The position numbers and the translations under genes are program-made. The notes under the pieces were generated by a model. That model saw only the letters and a list, made by a program, of their open reading frames with translations. It did no database searches and was not told the origin of the DNA. From positions 186,001-250,000 of the forward strand of contig NZ_JADDXU010000003.1 in NCBI RefSeq assembly GCF_015163075.1: a stretch of 64,000 nucleotides of DNA. The letters run 5' to 3'. This document shows positions 26,787 to 35,970 of the stretch, in pieces. The first letter of the stretch is position 1, and the number at the start of each line of letters is the position of its first letter. Source of the DNA: Streptomyces justiciae. GTDB taxonomy: Bacteria > Actinomycetota > Actinomycetes > Streptomycetales > Streptomycetaceae.

Positions 26787-28142
26787 ATGACCCCTCAGCC
26801 AAACCCCGAGGTCGGCGCCGCCGTGAAGGCCGCGGACCGTGCTCATGTGTTCCACTCCTGGTCCGCGCAGGAGCTCATCGACCCGCTCGCCGTCGCCGGC
26901 GCGGAGGGGTCGCACTTCTGGGACTACGACGGCAAGCGGTACCTCGACTTCACGAGTGGCCTCGTCTACACGAACATCGGCTACCAGCACCCGAAGGTCG
27001 TCGCCGCGATCCAGGAACAGGCCGCAACCCTGTCCACGTTCGCGCCCGCCTTCGCGATCGAGGCGCGGTCGGAGGCGGCTCGGCTGATCGCCGAGCGGAC
27101 GCCCGGTGATCTCGACAAGATCTTCTTCACCAACGGTGGTGCCGATGCCGTCGAGCACGCCGTCCGCATGGCGCGGCTGCACACCGGGCGCGCCAAGGTG
27201 CTCTCCGCCTACCGCTCGTACCACGGCGGTACGCAGCAGGCGGTCAACATCACCGGCGACCCCCGCCGCTGGGCCTCCGACAGCGCCTCCGCCGGAGTCG
27301 TGCACTTCTGGGCGCCGTACCTCTACCGCTCCCGCTTCTACGCGGAGACCGAGGAGCAGGAGTGCGCGCGGGCCCTTGAGCACCTGGAGACCACGATCGC
27401 CTTCGAGGGGCCGGGAACGGTCGCCGCGATCATCCTGGAGACCATCCCCGGCACCGCCGGGATCATGGTCCCGCCGCCCGGCTATCTCGCGGGCGTCCGC
27501 GAGATCTGCGACAAGTACGGGATCGTCTTCATCCTGGACGAGGTCATGGCCGGGTTCGGGCGCACCGGCGAGTGGTTCGCAGCCGATCTGTTCGGGGTCG
27601 TACCGGATCTGATGACCTTCGCCAAGGGCGTGAACAGCGGGTATGTCCCGCTCGGCGGCGTCGCCATCTCCGGCGCGATCGCGGAGACCTTCGGCAAGCG
27701 CGCCTACCCGGGCGGTCTGACGTACTCCGGGCATCCGCTGGCCTGTGCCGCCGCCGTCGCCACGATCAACGTGATGGCGGAGGAGGGCGTGGTCGAGAAC
27801 GCCAGGAACCTCGGTGCGACGGTGGTCGAGCCCGCCCTGCGCGAGCTCGCCGAGCGGCACCCCTCCGTGGGCGAGGTCCGCGGCGTCGGCATGTTCTGGG
27901 CGCTGGACCTGGTCAGGAACAAGGAGACCCGCGAGCCGCTGGTGCCGTACAACGCGGCCGGTGAGGCGAACGCCCCGATGGCCGCGTTCGGCGCCGCCGC
28001 CAAGAAGCACGGCATCTGGCCCTTCATCAACATGAACCGCACCCATGTGGTGCCGCCCTGCAACGTCTCCGAGGCCGAGCTGAAGGAGGGCCTGTCCGCG
28101 CTGGACGCGGCGCTCTCCGTGGCCGACGAGTACACGGCGTAG
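26787..28142 (+). CDS. Class III (omega-type) PLP aminotransferase
   Basis: 451 aa. Fold-type I PLP enzyme: FFTNGGADAVEHAVRMAR (PLP phosphate region), RSYHGGT, ILDEVMAGFGRTGEWFA, the PLP Lys in TFAKGVNSGYVPLGG, and LTYSGHPLACAAA. Closest in style to omega-amino acid-pyruvate or taurine-type aminotransferases; the donor cannot be fixed from sequence. The ATG at 26787 removes an unlikely N-terminal extension. The GntR regulator follows 118 bp downstream and may control it. Confidence 0.93.
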   Translation: MTPQPNPEVGAAVKAADRAHVFHSWSAQELIDPLAVAGAEGSHFWDYDGKRYLDFTSGLVYTNIGYQHPKVVAAIQEQAATLSTFAPAFAIEARSEAARLIAERTPGDLDKIFFTNGGADAVEHAVRMARLHTGRAKVLSAYRSYHGGTQQAVNITGDPRRWASDSASAGVVHFWAPYLYRSRFYAETEEQECARALEHLETTIAFEGPGTVAAIILETIPGTAGIMVPPPGYLAGVREICDKYGIVFILDEVMAGFGRTGEWFAADLFGVVPDLMTFAKGVNSGYVPLGGVAISGAIAETFGKRAYPGGLTYSGHPLACAAAVATINVMAEEGVVENARNLGATVVEPALRELAERHPSVGEVRGVGMFWALDLVRNKETREPLVPYNAAGEANAPMAAFGAAAKKHGIWPFINMNRTHVVPPCNVSEAELKEGLSALDAALSVADEYTA

Positions 28143-28197
28143 CCGCAGCGGCCTTCCCGGCGCTACGCGGGTAACCACCGGGAACCCGAACGCGTAA

Positions 28198-28233
28198 GGT
28201 GGCGTGCTCGTAGACATACACGTGCACGCCACC
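28198..28233. promoter_or_regulatory. Inverted repeat in leader of GntR gene (operator or attenuator)
   Basis: Perfect 10-bp arms GGTGGCGTGC (28198-28207) and GCACGCCACC (28224-28233) enclose a 16-base loop holding GTAGACATAC, itself a short dyad. Located 28 bp before the GntR start. It could be an autoregulatory operator or an RNA hairpin; which one cannot be told. Confidence 0.4.
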
Positions 28234-28260
28234 CGAACGCCCTCAGGGAGAGGCCCGACC

Positions 28261-28965
28261 ATGCCCGGCAGCAGCGGCAACGGCGCCGTGACCCGCAACA
28301 CCCTGCGGCAGCAGATCGCCGACGCGCTTCGCGACGAGGTGCTGGGCGGGCGGCTCCAGCCGGGCCAGGAGTTCACGGTCAAGGAGATCGCCGAGCAGTA
28401 CGGGGTGTCCGCGACGCCGGTCCGCGAGGCGCTGGTCGACCTCGCCGCGCAGGGCCTCCTCGAAGCGGACCAGCATCGCGGCTTCCGGGTCCACGAGTAC
28501 TCCGTCGAGGACTACCGCGGCATCATCGAAGCCCGCGCCCTCGTCATCGACGGCATGTTCAAGGCGCTCGACGACGGCCATCTGGGCCTGGTCGACGAGC
28601 CGGACGACACCCGTATCCCCGCCCTGCTCGCCGGTGTGCGGCGCCGCGGCGAGGAGGCCCAGCGGGCCGCCGGGGCCGGTGACCTGACCGTCCTGATCGG
28701 CTATGACCTGCGGTTCTGGCGTGAGTTGAGCGCCCTGTACGGCAACCCCTACCTCTCGGACTTCCTGCACCGGCTGCGGGTGCAGTCCTGGGTGTGCGCG
28801 GTGCAGCACCTGCGCCGGATCGACGATCTGCGCGGCGAGTTGTGGGCCGACCACACCGGACTGGTCGACGCGCTGGTCCGCCGGGACACCACGGCCGCGC
28901 GGGAGATCGTCGCCGCGTACAACGCGCAGTCGCTGGCGGTCATCGAGCGCATGGCCGGGGAATGA
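28261..28965 (+). CDS. GntR-family transcriptional regulator (FadR/FCD subgroup)
   Basis: 234 aa. N-terminal winged helix-turn-helix (LRQQIADALRDEVLGG, FTVKEIAEQYGVSATPVREAL) and an all-helical FCD ligand domain (EDYRGIIEARALVIDGM; LRVQSWVCAVQHLRR; ELWADHTGLVDALVRRD). ATG with GGGAGAGG 7 bases upstream. Position after the aminotransferase suggests it responds to a related amino compound; this is inference. Confidence 0.92.
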   Translation: MPGSSGNGAVTRNTLRQQIADALRDEVLGGRLQPGQEFTVKEIAEQYGVSATPVREALVDLAAQGLLEADQHRGFRVHEYSVEDYRGIIEARALVIDGMFKALDDGHLGLVDEPDDTRIPALLAGVRRRGEEAQRAAGAGDLTVLIGYDLRFWRELSALYGNPYLSDFLHRLRVQSWVCAVQHLRRIDDLRGELWADHTGLVDALVRRDTTAAREIVAAYNAQSLAVIERMAGE

Positions 28966-29066
28966 GCCTCGTGCAATGAGCTGGGTACCCGGGGTGTGGG
29001 TATCGGGACTTCACGATTACTCTTCCCAGACCGGTTCGCTACACCGAGCTATGCGAGGAGCCCTCT

Positions 29067-29717
29067 TTGGCCTGTGACCTGTGGCTGGTACCGCTCGTCG
29101 ACGTGTTGTGCCACACGCCCGACAACCCGTTCGCCGAGGAACTCGCGCAATACAACAAGGTGCTCGCCGAGGCCGGGCTGCCGCCGGTGCCGGTGTACCA
29201 GTACATGCCGGGCCTGTCCGGCGAGGTCGCCCCGGTGGCGGGCTTCGACTACGACGCCCTGCACTTCCTGCGCCGCGCGTATCTGCTCCAGGTCTGCGGG
29301 CTGCCGGTCACGCCGGTCGACGAACTCGGCGGGGACTACGAGCAGTTGCTGGAGATGTTCGAGGCGACGGCCCAGCAGTCGCACCTGGTCTGGCACTACG
29401 ACCACGCGGGCGCCTACGTCCCCGTCGACTTCCCGCACCCGCTGGCCAACGACGAACTCCTCGCGGGCGGCGGCCCCTTGGGCTCCTCGCAGACCCTGCT
29501 GCGGGAGCTGGCGCTGGTCGGCCCGTCGATCGGCATAGACCCCGCCAACCCGCCGGCGGCCCCGCAGCCGCCGCTCGGCCCCACGGAGCTGGAGGAACCG
29601 GCCGTCCCCGCCCCGTACGACCCCAGCCCCTTCGCCCGGGAACGGCACGTCTGGCTGGGCCTGCACGCGGCGGCGACCCGCAGCCTCGCCCAGGGCTCGA
29701 TGATCATCTTCAGCTGA
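29067..29717 (+). CDS. Conserved Streptomyces protein of unknown function
   Basis: 216-aa soluble protein, not recognised beyond being Streptomyces-like. It starts MACDLWLVPLVDVLCHTPDNP, has an acidic helical middle (YEQLLEMFEATAQQSHLVWHYDHAGAY in parts) and a Pro-rich stretch near residue 160. TTG start with GAGGAG 8 bases upstream. The last 8 bp overlap the convergent membrane gene. No catalytic motif is evident. Confidence 0.75.
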   Translation: MACDLWLVPLVDVLCHTPDNPFAEELAQYNKVLAEAGLPPVPVYQYMPGLSGEVAPVAGFDYDALHFLRRAYLLQVCGLPVTPVDELGGDYEQLLEMFEATAQQSHLVWHYDHAGAYVPVDFPHPLANDELLAGGGPLGSSQTLLRELALVGPSIGIDPANPPAAPQPPLGPTELEEPAVPAPYDPSPFARERHVWLGLHAAATRSLAQGSMIIFS

Positions 29718-30225
29718 GCCGCGCGCGGGCGCGCTCCTCGGCGTCCCAGCCGTAGATCAGCGCGGCCGCGCAGCCGGTGACGGCCACGATGCCGGGCGGC
29801 GTGAGCCACCAGGGCAGGCCGAGCCAGGTGAAGAGCATGCCTCCGCCGAAACCGGCGATCACCACGGCGACGAGCAGCCGCCTGCCGTACGGCCGCCACG
29901 CCGCGTACTCCCGCAGGCGCGGGGACCCGGCCAGCCGGATCGCGCCGAACGCGAAGGTGAGCACGGCGAGGAGCCCGGCGAGCGTACCGGCTATGGCCGG
30001 TATCTCGGGTTCGTCCCGGGGCTCCTCGGGGGTGTTCTGCCTGAGGTCTCCCTTCGCGAGCGCCATGATGTCGCCGCGCCAGATCGTGCCGGTGACCCGG
30101 TCGCCCTCGCGGAGCTCTCTCAGCAGCGGGTCCGGGCTGCCGAGGTCCACGACCTGGTCCCAGAAGGGTGTGCCGACGACGGTCGCCTGCTGCTTGCCCC
30201 TGCGTCCGGTGGTGCGGAACTCCAC
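29710..30225 (-). CDS. DUF3592-like membrane protein, N-terminally truncated
   Basis: 171 aa from GTG. Beta-rich segment (ATVVGTPFWDQVVDLGSPDP; LREGDRVTGTIWRGDIMALAKGDLRQNT in parts), then three membrane helices (AIAGTLAGLLAVLTFAFGAI; LLVAVVIAGFGGGMLFTW; PGIVAVTGCAAALIYGW). Protein-like sequence in the same frame continues upstream to the stop of the preceding gene (30354), including YEDYRAARACPERE and WEDCLRTVAFTVTD, typical of the exported loop in this family. That extension has no ATG/GTG/TTG and no first membrane helix. Either a CTG start at 30351 is used or the N-terminus has been lost. Confidence 0.65.
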   Translation of the reverse strand: MEFRTTGRRGKQQATVVGTPFWDQVVDLGSPDPLLRELREGDRVTGTIWRGDIMALAKGDLRQNTPEEPRDEPEIPAIAGTLAGLLAVLTFAFGAIRLAGSPRLREYAAWRPYGRRLLVAVVIAGFGGGMLFTWLGLPWWLTPPGIVAVTGCAAALIYGWDAEERARARLS

Positions 30226-30354
30226 GTCCGTGACGGTGAAGGCGACCGTGCGCAGACAGTCCTCCCACGCCCGCGTCGCCTCACGCTCGGGGCATGCCCG
30301 GGCGGCTCTGTAGTCCTCGTACCGCCCGGTTGTGCAATAGGGGTACGACAGCGT

Positions 30355-30645
30355 TCAGCGCAGCTGGGACAGGCCCTTCTTCAGGTCGTCGAGGTTCATG
30401 ATCGGGAAGACCTCGACCTGGGCGTTGAGGTTCGAGAAGAACGGTTCGCCGATGGGGGGCAGGTCAGAGCTGTCGTTCATGTCGAAGACGAGGTAGCAGG
30501 TCCGCCGGCCGCCCTCGGGTCCGAAGTAGGCCGCCTCCGGCTTGATCCGCTCCAGGGTCTCGCCCAGCAGGTCCTGCATCTTGCCGCTGCCGAGAACCTC
30601 GTTCGCCTTGTCCGTGTCCAGCGTCGCCTTCAGCATCACGCGCAT
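30355..30645 (-). CDS. Small conserved protein of unknown function (DUF3303-like)
   Basis: 96 aa: MRVMLKATLDTDKANEVL, an ERIKPEAAYFGPEGGRRTC segment, then DMNDSSDLPPIGEPFF and a FPIMNLDDLKKGLSQLR end. This looks like a small dimeric alpha-beta-barrel (ferredoxin-like) protein. ATG with GAGGGTGAG about 5 bases upstream. The truncated membrane gene begins directly after its stop. Confidence 0.75.
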   Translation of the reverse strand: MRVMLKATLDTDKANEVLGSGKMQDLLGETLERIKPEAAYFGPEGGRRTCYLVFDMNDSSDLPPIGEPFFSNLNAQVEVFPIMNLDDLKKGLSQLR

Positions 30646-30806
30646 CGCACTCACCCTCTTCCGTCGGCTGACACGCGCACGTTTACAGCGTAGACCCGAT
30701 ATGTCCGTTCCTGTACTCCAGCGGAAGGACACCGAACGCCTCCCCCGGTGCGACGCGCCCCGCGGCCGCCCGGAGCACGCTGGAAGCCACCCGAAGGGAG
30801 ACGGCG

Positions 30807-31655
30807 ATGATCCTGGTGACCGGTGCGACAGGGCACGTGGGAGTGGAGCTCGTACGACGACTGGTGGCGTCCGGCGTGCCCGTACGGGCCATGACGCGGC
30901 GCCCCGACGAGGCCCGCCTGCCCTCCGGCGCGCGGCCGGTGTACGGCGACGCGGGCGACCCGGCGAGCCTGTCGGCGGCTTTCGCGGGCGTCTCCGCGGC
31001 CTTCCTGATGTCGGCCCAGCCGGTCGGCACGGCCCCCGCCCCGACCCACGACCTGGCCCTCGCGGAGGCGGCCCGGCAGGCGGGCGTACGACGGCTGGTG
31101 AAGCTGTCGGTGCTGGACGGCGGTACGGGCAGCGACCCGATCGCCCGCTGGCACGCGGCGGCGGAGGCGGCGGTCATCGACGCCGCCCCCGTCTGGACGC
31201 TGCTGCGCCCCGGCCGCTTCATGTCCAACGCCCTCCAGTGGGCGGGCCGGTTGAGCGCCGGCGACGAGGTGGCGATCCCGTTCGCGGACCGCCCGGCGGC
31301 GAGCATCGACCCGGCGGACCTGGCGGAGATCGCGGCACTCGCGCTGACGACCGACGAACACGCGGGCATGACCTACGAGTTGAGCGGCCCCGAGTCCCTG
31401 ACCCCGACGCAGGAACTGTCCCTGCTCGGCCAAGTCCTGGGCCGCGACCTGCGCGTACGCCCCGTACCGCCCGAGGCGGCCCGCGCGGGCATGAAGAGGT
31501 ACGGCTTCCCGCCCGAGGTCGTCGACGCGATCATGCACCGCACCCTGGACGACGACCGGGGCGCGGACGTCCTCCCGACGGCAACGAAGGTACTGGGCCG
31601 CCCACCGCGGACGTTCGCACAGTGGGCGCGAGCGCACGCGGAGGCGTTCCGGTGA
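30807..31655 (+). CDS. NmrA-like atypical short-chain dehydrogenase
   Basis: 282 aa. Rossmann motif TGATGHVG, then RAMTRRPDEA (NADP-binding Arg), and a C-terminal substrate region as in NmrA/HSCARG-type NAD(P)-binding proteins. Family members are redox sensors or reductases of quinone-like substrates. ATG with a GGGAGAC-type site upstream. It ends 3 bp from the convergent 5'-nucleotidase. Confidence 0.9.
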   Translation: MILVTGATGHVGVELVRRLVASGVPVRAMTRRPDEARLPSGARPVYGDAGDPASLSAAFAGVSAAFLMSAQPVGTAPAPTHDLALAEAARQAGVRRLVKLSVLDGGTGSDPIARWHAAAEAAVIDAAPVWTLLRPGRFMSNALQWAGRLSAGDEVAIPFADRPAASIDPADLAEIAALALTTDEHAGMTYELSGPESLTPTQELSLLGQVLGRDLRVRPVPPEAARAGMKRYGFPPEVVDAIMHRTLDDDRGADVLPTATKVLGRPPRTFAQWARAHAEAFR

Positions 31656-31658
31656 GGC

Positions 31659-33449
31659 TCAGAACACCGGCGTACCGGCCTGCGTCAGCTTCCAGTTGGT
31701 GACCGCGAAGTCGGCCGGGTCCAGCGTCCCCTTGGCCGTCACGTAGTCGATCATCAGCTGGCGGATCTCGTTGGTGGAGCTGTACGCGATGTCGGCGGAC
31801 GCGATGTGCGGGTAGCCCGAACCGCCGTTGGCCCGGTAGTTGTTGACGGCGACGACGAAGACCTGGTCGTCGGTGACCGAACTCCCGTTGTAGGAGAGGT
31901 TCTTGATCCGAGAGCCCTCGGCCGCCGCGATGTCGATGTCGTACGAGACGCCCGCCGCGGTGTCGTACATGTAGTCCCAGAAGCTGTTGGCGTTGGTGAG
32001 CGTGGCGGTGTCCACCGTCGTTCCTGCCGGGACCTGGTGGTAGTACTTCGCCGCGTACTCCAGGTAGTCCCTGAGCTGGGCGCCGGTGAGCTTCTTGCCG
32101 TACAGGGTGTTGTCGTAGATGTAGAGCCCGGCGATGTCCTTGATGGTGACGCTGCCGGCCGGGATGTCGGCGGTGCGTGAGAAGGGCGCGGCGACGGAGA
32201 TCAGCGGCAGCGCGGCGTCGGACGCGGACAGCCCCGCCTTCACGGTGTCCATCTGCACCTGGTGGATGAAGTCCATGATGGGGACGTCCTTCCAGCAGGA
32301 GTCCGCGGCGGACAAGTCCTGGGTGCAGGTCCCCACAGCCGTGTTGACGTACTTGACCACCAACTCGTGGTCGGCCTCCAGCAGCTTCTTGATCTCCGGG
32401 TCCTCGTCGACGCCCTTCGGGTCGAGGGTCTGCGCGGTCTTCTTGGTGACCTTCCAACGCCCGTGCTCCAGCTCGACCTCGAAGTCGAAGACGCTCAACC
32501 GGTAGCCCCAGCAGTACGGTTCGGACAGCAGCACCTCCTCCCCGGTCTCCGCGTTCTTCACGGTGTACGACGGGACTTCGACGTGCGTGTGGCCGACGAG
32601 GATCGCGTCGATGCCGGGCACCTGCTCGGCGACGAGGTTGGAGGCGTTCTCGACGTACGGCAGCGCGTCGCCGTACGACGTGGACCCGTCGAGCCCGGAG
32701 TGGTCGGTCAGGAAGACGAGGTCGCAGCCCAGCGCGCGCAGCCGCGGCACGTACTTCTTCGCCTGCTCGACGAGCCCCGGGAAGACCATCTTCCCGCTCA
32801 CGTTGTCCTTGTCCCACAGGGCGATACCGGGGTTGGTGAGACCGAGGATGCCCACCTTGATGTCCGGCGCGCCGGGCACACAGATGCGCTTCACGGTGTA
32901 CGGCGCGAAGGCGGGCTTCAGGGTCTTGGCGTCGAGGGCGTTGGCGCCGAGCAGCGGGAAGCGGCACTGCTCCTCGAACTGGCGCAGCGTCTCGATGCCG
33001 TAGTTGAACTCGTGGTTGCCGAGGGCGGCGGCGTCGTACCGCATGTGGTTCATGGCGACGGCCATCGGGTGCTTCGCCCCGTCGGTGATGGGCTGCACCC
33101 GCGCGAAGTAGTAGGCCAGCGAGGTCCCTTGGATGATGTCCCCGGCGTCGACGAGCAGCACCCGGTGCTCCCCCTTGGCCGCCCGCTGCTGCTTGATGAG
33201 CGTGGCGACCCGGGCGACCCCGACGGAGTTGCCCTTGGCGTCGCTGTAGGCGGCGTCCTTGTAGTAGTCCCAGTCGAAGACGTGACTGTGCAGATCGGTG
33301 GTACCGAGGATCGAGAACGACCAGGTGCGCGGCTGCCGCTCGGCGGCTTGCGCCTCACCGGTGGCGAGCGTTCCGGCGACGGCGACGGCCGCGCCGGTCA
33401 CGGCCGACTTCTGCACGAACTCACGGCGGTTCATGGGACCGACGGGCAT
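31659..33449 (-). CDS. Tat-exported 5'-nucleotidase/cyclic phosphodiesterase (UshA/CpdB type)
   Basis: 596 aa. Twin-arginine signal (NRREFVQKSAVTGAA), then a two-metal calcineurin-like phosphoesterase domain: TTDLHSH, DAGDIIQG, GNHEFNYG, TDHSG and VGHTHVEVP. A C-terminal 5'-nucleotidase domain follows, with YDNTLYGKKLTGAQLRDYLE and NNYRANGGSGYP. Scavenges phosphate and nucleosides from extracellular nucleotides. The ATG at 33449 has GGAG upstream. It follows purA in the same direction but is separated by a strong hairpin. Confidence 0.94.
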   Translation of the reverse strand: MPVGPMNRREFVQKSAVTGAAVAVAGTLATGEAQAAERQPRTWSFSILGTTDLHSHVFDWDYYKDAAYSDAKGNSVGVARVATLIKQQRAAKGEHRVLLVDAGDIIQGTSLAYYFARVQPITDGAKHPMAVAMNHMRYDAAALGNHEFNYGIETLRQFEEQCRFPLLGANALDAKTLKPAFAPYTVKRICVPGAPDIKVGILGLTNPGIALWDKDNVSGKMVFPGLVEQAKKYVPRLRALGCDLVFLTDHSGLDGSTSYGDALPYVENASNLVAEQVPGIDAILVGHTHVEVPSYTVKNAETGEEVLLSEPYCWGYRLSVFDFEVELEHGRWKVTKKTAQTLDPKGVDEDPEIKKLLEADHELVVKYVNTAVGTCTQDLSAADSCWKDVPIMDFIHQVQMDTVKAGLSASDAALPLISVAAPFSRTADIPAGSVTIKDIAGLYIYDNTLYGKKLTGAQLRDYLEYAAKYYHQVPAGTTVDTATLTNANSFWDYMYDTAAGVSYDIDIAAAEGSRIKNLSYNGSSVTDDQVFVVAVNNYRANGGSGYPHIASADIAYSSTNEIRQLMIDYVTAKGTLDPADFAVTNWKLTQAGTPVF

Positions 33450-33544
33450 GGAGGACTCCTGGGACGGGAGAGGGAGGAGAGGGCGCAACTACCCGCGTAG
33501 ATAGTTGCGTTCCTCCACTTCCCGACGGAACCAGGAAAAGGCCA

Positions 33545-33576
33545 TGGGCCGGTCAAGGAAATCCTTGACCGGCCCA
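33545..33576. terminator. Perfect hairpin downstream of purA
   Basis: Perfect 15-bp inverted repeat: TGGGCCGGTCAAGGA at 33545-33559 and its complement at 33562-33576, with a minimal loop. It begins 16 bp past the purA stop. No U-run follows, which is usual for Streptomyces terminators. Confidence 0.8.
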
Positions 33577-33592
33577 CAGACGTGCGTACGTC

Positions 33593-34876
33593 CTACAGGA
33601 ACGAGTTGATCTCGATCGTCTCGTCGCGGCCCGGGCCCACGCCGATCGCGGAGATCGGGGCGCCGGACATCTCCTCCAGCGCCTTGACGTAGTTCTGGGC
33701 GTTCTTCGGGAGGTCCGCGAAGGACTTCGCCTTGGTGATGTCCTCGGACCAGCCGGGGAGGGTCTCGTAGATCGGCTTCGCGTGGTGGAAGTCGGTCTGG
33801 GAGTACGGGAGCTCCTCGACGCGCTTGCCGTCGATCTCGTACGCCACGCAGACCGGGATCTGCTCCCAGCCCGTCAGCACGTCGAGCTTGGTCAGGAAGA
33901 AGTCCGTCAGGCCGTTCACGCGGGTCGCGTAGCGGGCGATGACCGCGTCGAACCAGCCGCAGCGGCGGTCACGGCCGGTGGTGACGCCCCGCTCGCCGCC
34001 GATGCGGCGCAGCGCCTCGCCGTCCTCGTCGAAGAGCTCGGTCGGGAACGGGCCCGAGCCGACGCGGGTCGTGTAGGCCTTGAGGATGCCGATGACCCGG
34101 CTGATCTTCGTGGGGCCGACGCCGGAGCCGGTGCAGGCGCCGCCCGCGGTCGGGTTCGACGACGTCACGAAGGGGTACGTGCCGTGGTCGATGTCCAGGA
34201 GGGTGCCCTGGCCGCCCTCGAAGAGGACGACCTTGTCGTCCTCCAGCGCCTGGTTCAGCACCAGGACCGTGTCGGCGACGTACGGCTTCAGCCGGTCCGC
34301 GTAGGACAGCAGCTCCTCGACGACCTGCCCGGCCTCGATGGCGCGGCGGTTGAAGACCTTGGTCAGGAGCTGGTTCTTGCCGTCCAGCGCCGCCTCGACC
34401 TTCTGCGTCAGGATCGACTCGTCGTAGAGGTCCTGGATGCGGATGCCGACGCGGTTGATCTTGTCGGCGTAGGTCGGGCCGATGCCCCGCCCGGTGGTGC
34501 CGATCTTCCGCTTGCCGAGGAAGCGTTCCGTCACCTTGTCGACGGTGACGTTGTACGGCGTGATGATGTGAGCGTTACCGCTGATCAGGAGCTTGGACGT
34601 GTCGACGCCTCGCTCGTTCAGCCCGTTCAGCTCGGAGAACAGGACCGACGGGTCGACGACGACACCGTTGCCGATGACCGGAGTGCAATCCGGGGACAGG
34701 ATTCCGGAAGGGAGCAGGTGCAGGGCATACTTCTGATCGCCCACGACCACCGTGTGGCCGGCGTTGTTGCCGCCCTGGTAGCGCACCACATAGTCGACAG
34801 ACCCGCCTAGCAGGTCCGTCGCCTTTCCCTTGCCTTCGTCACCCCACTGAGCACCGAGCAGCACAAGTGCGGGCAC
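33593..34876 (-). CDS. purA: Adenylosuccinate synthetase
   Basis: 427 aa, full family length. Joins IMP and aspartate using GTP in the first committed step to AMP. Evidence: [12 protein letters not shown]-loop, [25 protein letters not shown] and [12 protein letters not shown]; the C-terminus ends in ETIEINSFL. The ATG aligns with the family start. Monocistronic by context: a hairpin downstream and a divergent neighbour upstream. Confidence 0.98.
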   Translation of the reverse strand: MPALVLLGAQWGDEGKGKATDLLGGSVDYVVRYQGGNNAGHTVVVGDQKYALHLLPSGILSPDCTPVIGNGVVVDPSVLFSELNGLNERGVDTSKLLISGNAHIITPYNVTVDKVTERFLGKRKIGTTGRGIGPTYADKINRVGIRIQDLYDESILTQKVEAALDGKNQLLTKVFNRRAIEAGQVVEELLSYADRLKPYVADTVLVLNQALEDDKVVLFEGGQGTLLDIDHGTYPFVTSSNPTAGGACTGSGVGPTKISRVIGILKAYTTRVGSGPFPTELFDEDGEALRRIGGERGVTTGRDRRCGWFDAVIARYATRVNGLTDFFLTKLDVLTGWEQIPVCVAYEIDGKRVEELPYSQTDFHHAKPIYETLPGWSEDITKAKSFADLPKNAQNYVKALEEMSGAPISAIGVGPGRDETIEINSFL

Positions 34877-35025
34877 GCGCGTACACCCCTTCCGGGCGGG
34901 GCATGTCCAAGGTCAGGGGCGTACGCGGCACGGCCTTGTGCTGCGTACACCGGCGACCTTCTTCGGCCACCGTCGGCCGTGGTCGGCCGCGAACCCGTCG
35001 GACCCGGATGCCCCGGAATAGACGA

Positions 35026-35053
35026 AGCCCCTGGCGCAATAGCGCAAGGGGCT
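35026..35053. terminator. Hairpin in the purA/lipid kinase divergent region
   Basis: AGCCCCT (35026-35032) pairs with AGGGGCT (35047-35053), extended by an inner GCGC stem around loop AATA. On the minus strand it lies 150 bp before purA and could be a leader hairpin (attenuator). On the plus strand it precedes the lipid kinase by about 40 bp. Confidence 0.5.
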
Positions 35054-35095
35054 CTTGCACAAAGATGCTACCCGAGGAAGCGAGGCAGGACCGAG

Positions 35096-35947
35096 GTGGC
35101 GACTTCAGCGACTTCCGATCAGCTGCTGGTGGTCATCGATCCGGTCGCCCGGAGGACCGACGGCGAGTCGGTCCGGATCGCGAAAGACGTGCTCAGCGCG
35201 GGTGCGACCACGAAGGTCTGCATGCCGGAGGGGCCCGATGAGTTCGCCCGGGTGCTGGCTCGCCGGGGCGCGCGGCGGCCGGTGGTGGTCGGCGACGACC
35301 GGGCGCTGCTGCGCGCGGTGTCCCTGCTGCACCGGCAGCGGGAGCTGGCTGGATGTGCGCTGTCCTTCGTGCCGGTGGGCGGTGCGCTGTCGGTGGCCCG
35401 CTCCCTGGGGGTGCCGACGGGTGCGGTGGCCGCCGCGCGGACGGTCCTGGACGGCGTGGAGCGCCGCCTCGACCTGCTCGTCGACGACAGTGACGGGGTG
35501 GTGCTGGGCGCGCTGCGTATCCCCGCGGTGGCTCCGCAGCCGCCGGAGATGGAGGCGGAGGCGGAGGCGGCCGGGCGCCCCTGGCTGCGGACCTGCCAGA
35601 CCCTCGTACGGACCCTCGTCCCGGCCCGCCCCACCCGGGAGCCCGCGCCGCCCGCGCCGGGGCCCTCCCGGCTCCGGGTGGAGGTGGACGGGGTGACCCT
35701 GGTCGACCTGGGCCAGCCGGTGGAGGCGGTCTCGGTGACGCCGGGCGTGGCCGGGCTGGCCGAGGTCGAGGTGCGGCCGGTGTCGGTGGGCGCGGAAGCC
35801 TCCCTGCTGCGAGCCTCCGGCAGAACGGTGACGGTCACGGGCACGGACTTCCGCTACCGCGCGGACGCGGGCGTGGCGGGCCCGGTACGACGCCGGACGT
35901 GGACGGTGTGGGAGGGGGCCCTGGGACTGACGCTGCCGGGGCGGTGA
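35096..35947 (+). CDS. Diacylglycerol/lipid kinase-like protein
   Basis: 283 aa. Looks like the DAGK catalytic fold: DQLLVVIDPVARR (N-terminal strand), RRGARRPVVVGDDRALLRAV, then FVPVGGALSVARSLGVPTG, which sits where the family has its GTGNDFAR-type loop, and a C-terminal beta domain ending RTWTVWEGALGLTLPGR. The classic GGDGT motif is degenerate here (VVGDD), so activity is uncertain. The GTG at 35096 starts just before the first strand; the longer frame is unlikely. Confidence 0.7.
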   Translation: MATSATSDQLLVVIDPVARRTDGESVRIAKDVLSAGATTKVCMPEGPDEFARVLARRGARRPVVVGDDRALLRAVSLLHRQRELAGCALSFVPVGGALSVARSLGVPTGAVAAARTVLDGVERRLDLLVDDSDGVVLGALRIPAVAPQPPEMEAEAEAAGRPWLRTCQTLVRTLVPARPTREPAPPAPGPSRLRVEVDGVTLVDLGQPVEAVSVTPGVAGLAEVEVRPVSVGAEASLLRASGRTVTVTGTDFRYRADAGVAGPVRRRTWTVWEGALGLTLPGR

Positions 35948-35970
35948 CAGGCCCCCGCCCCCACGCGCTG

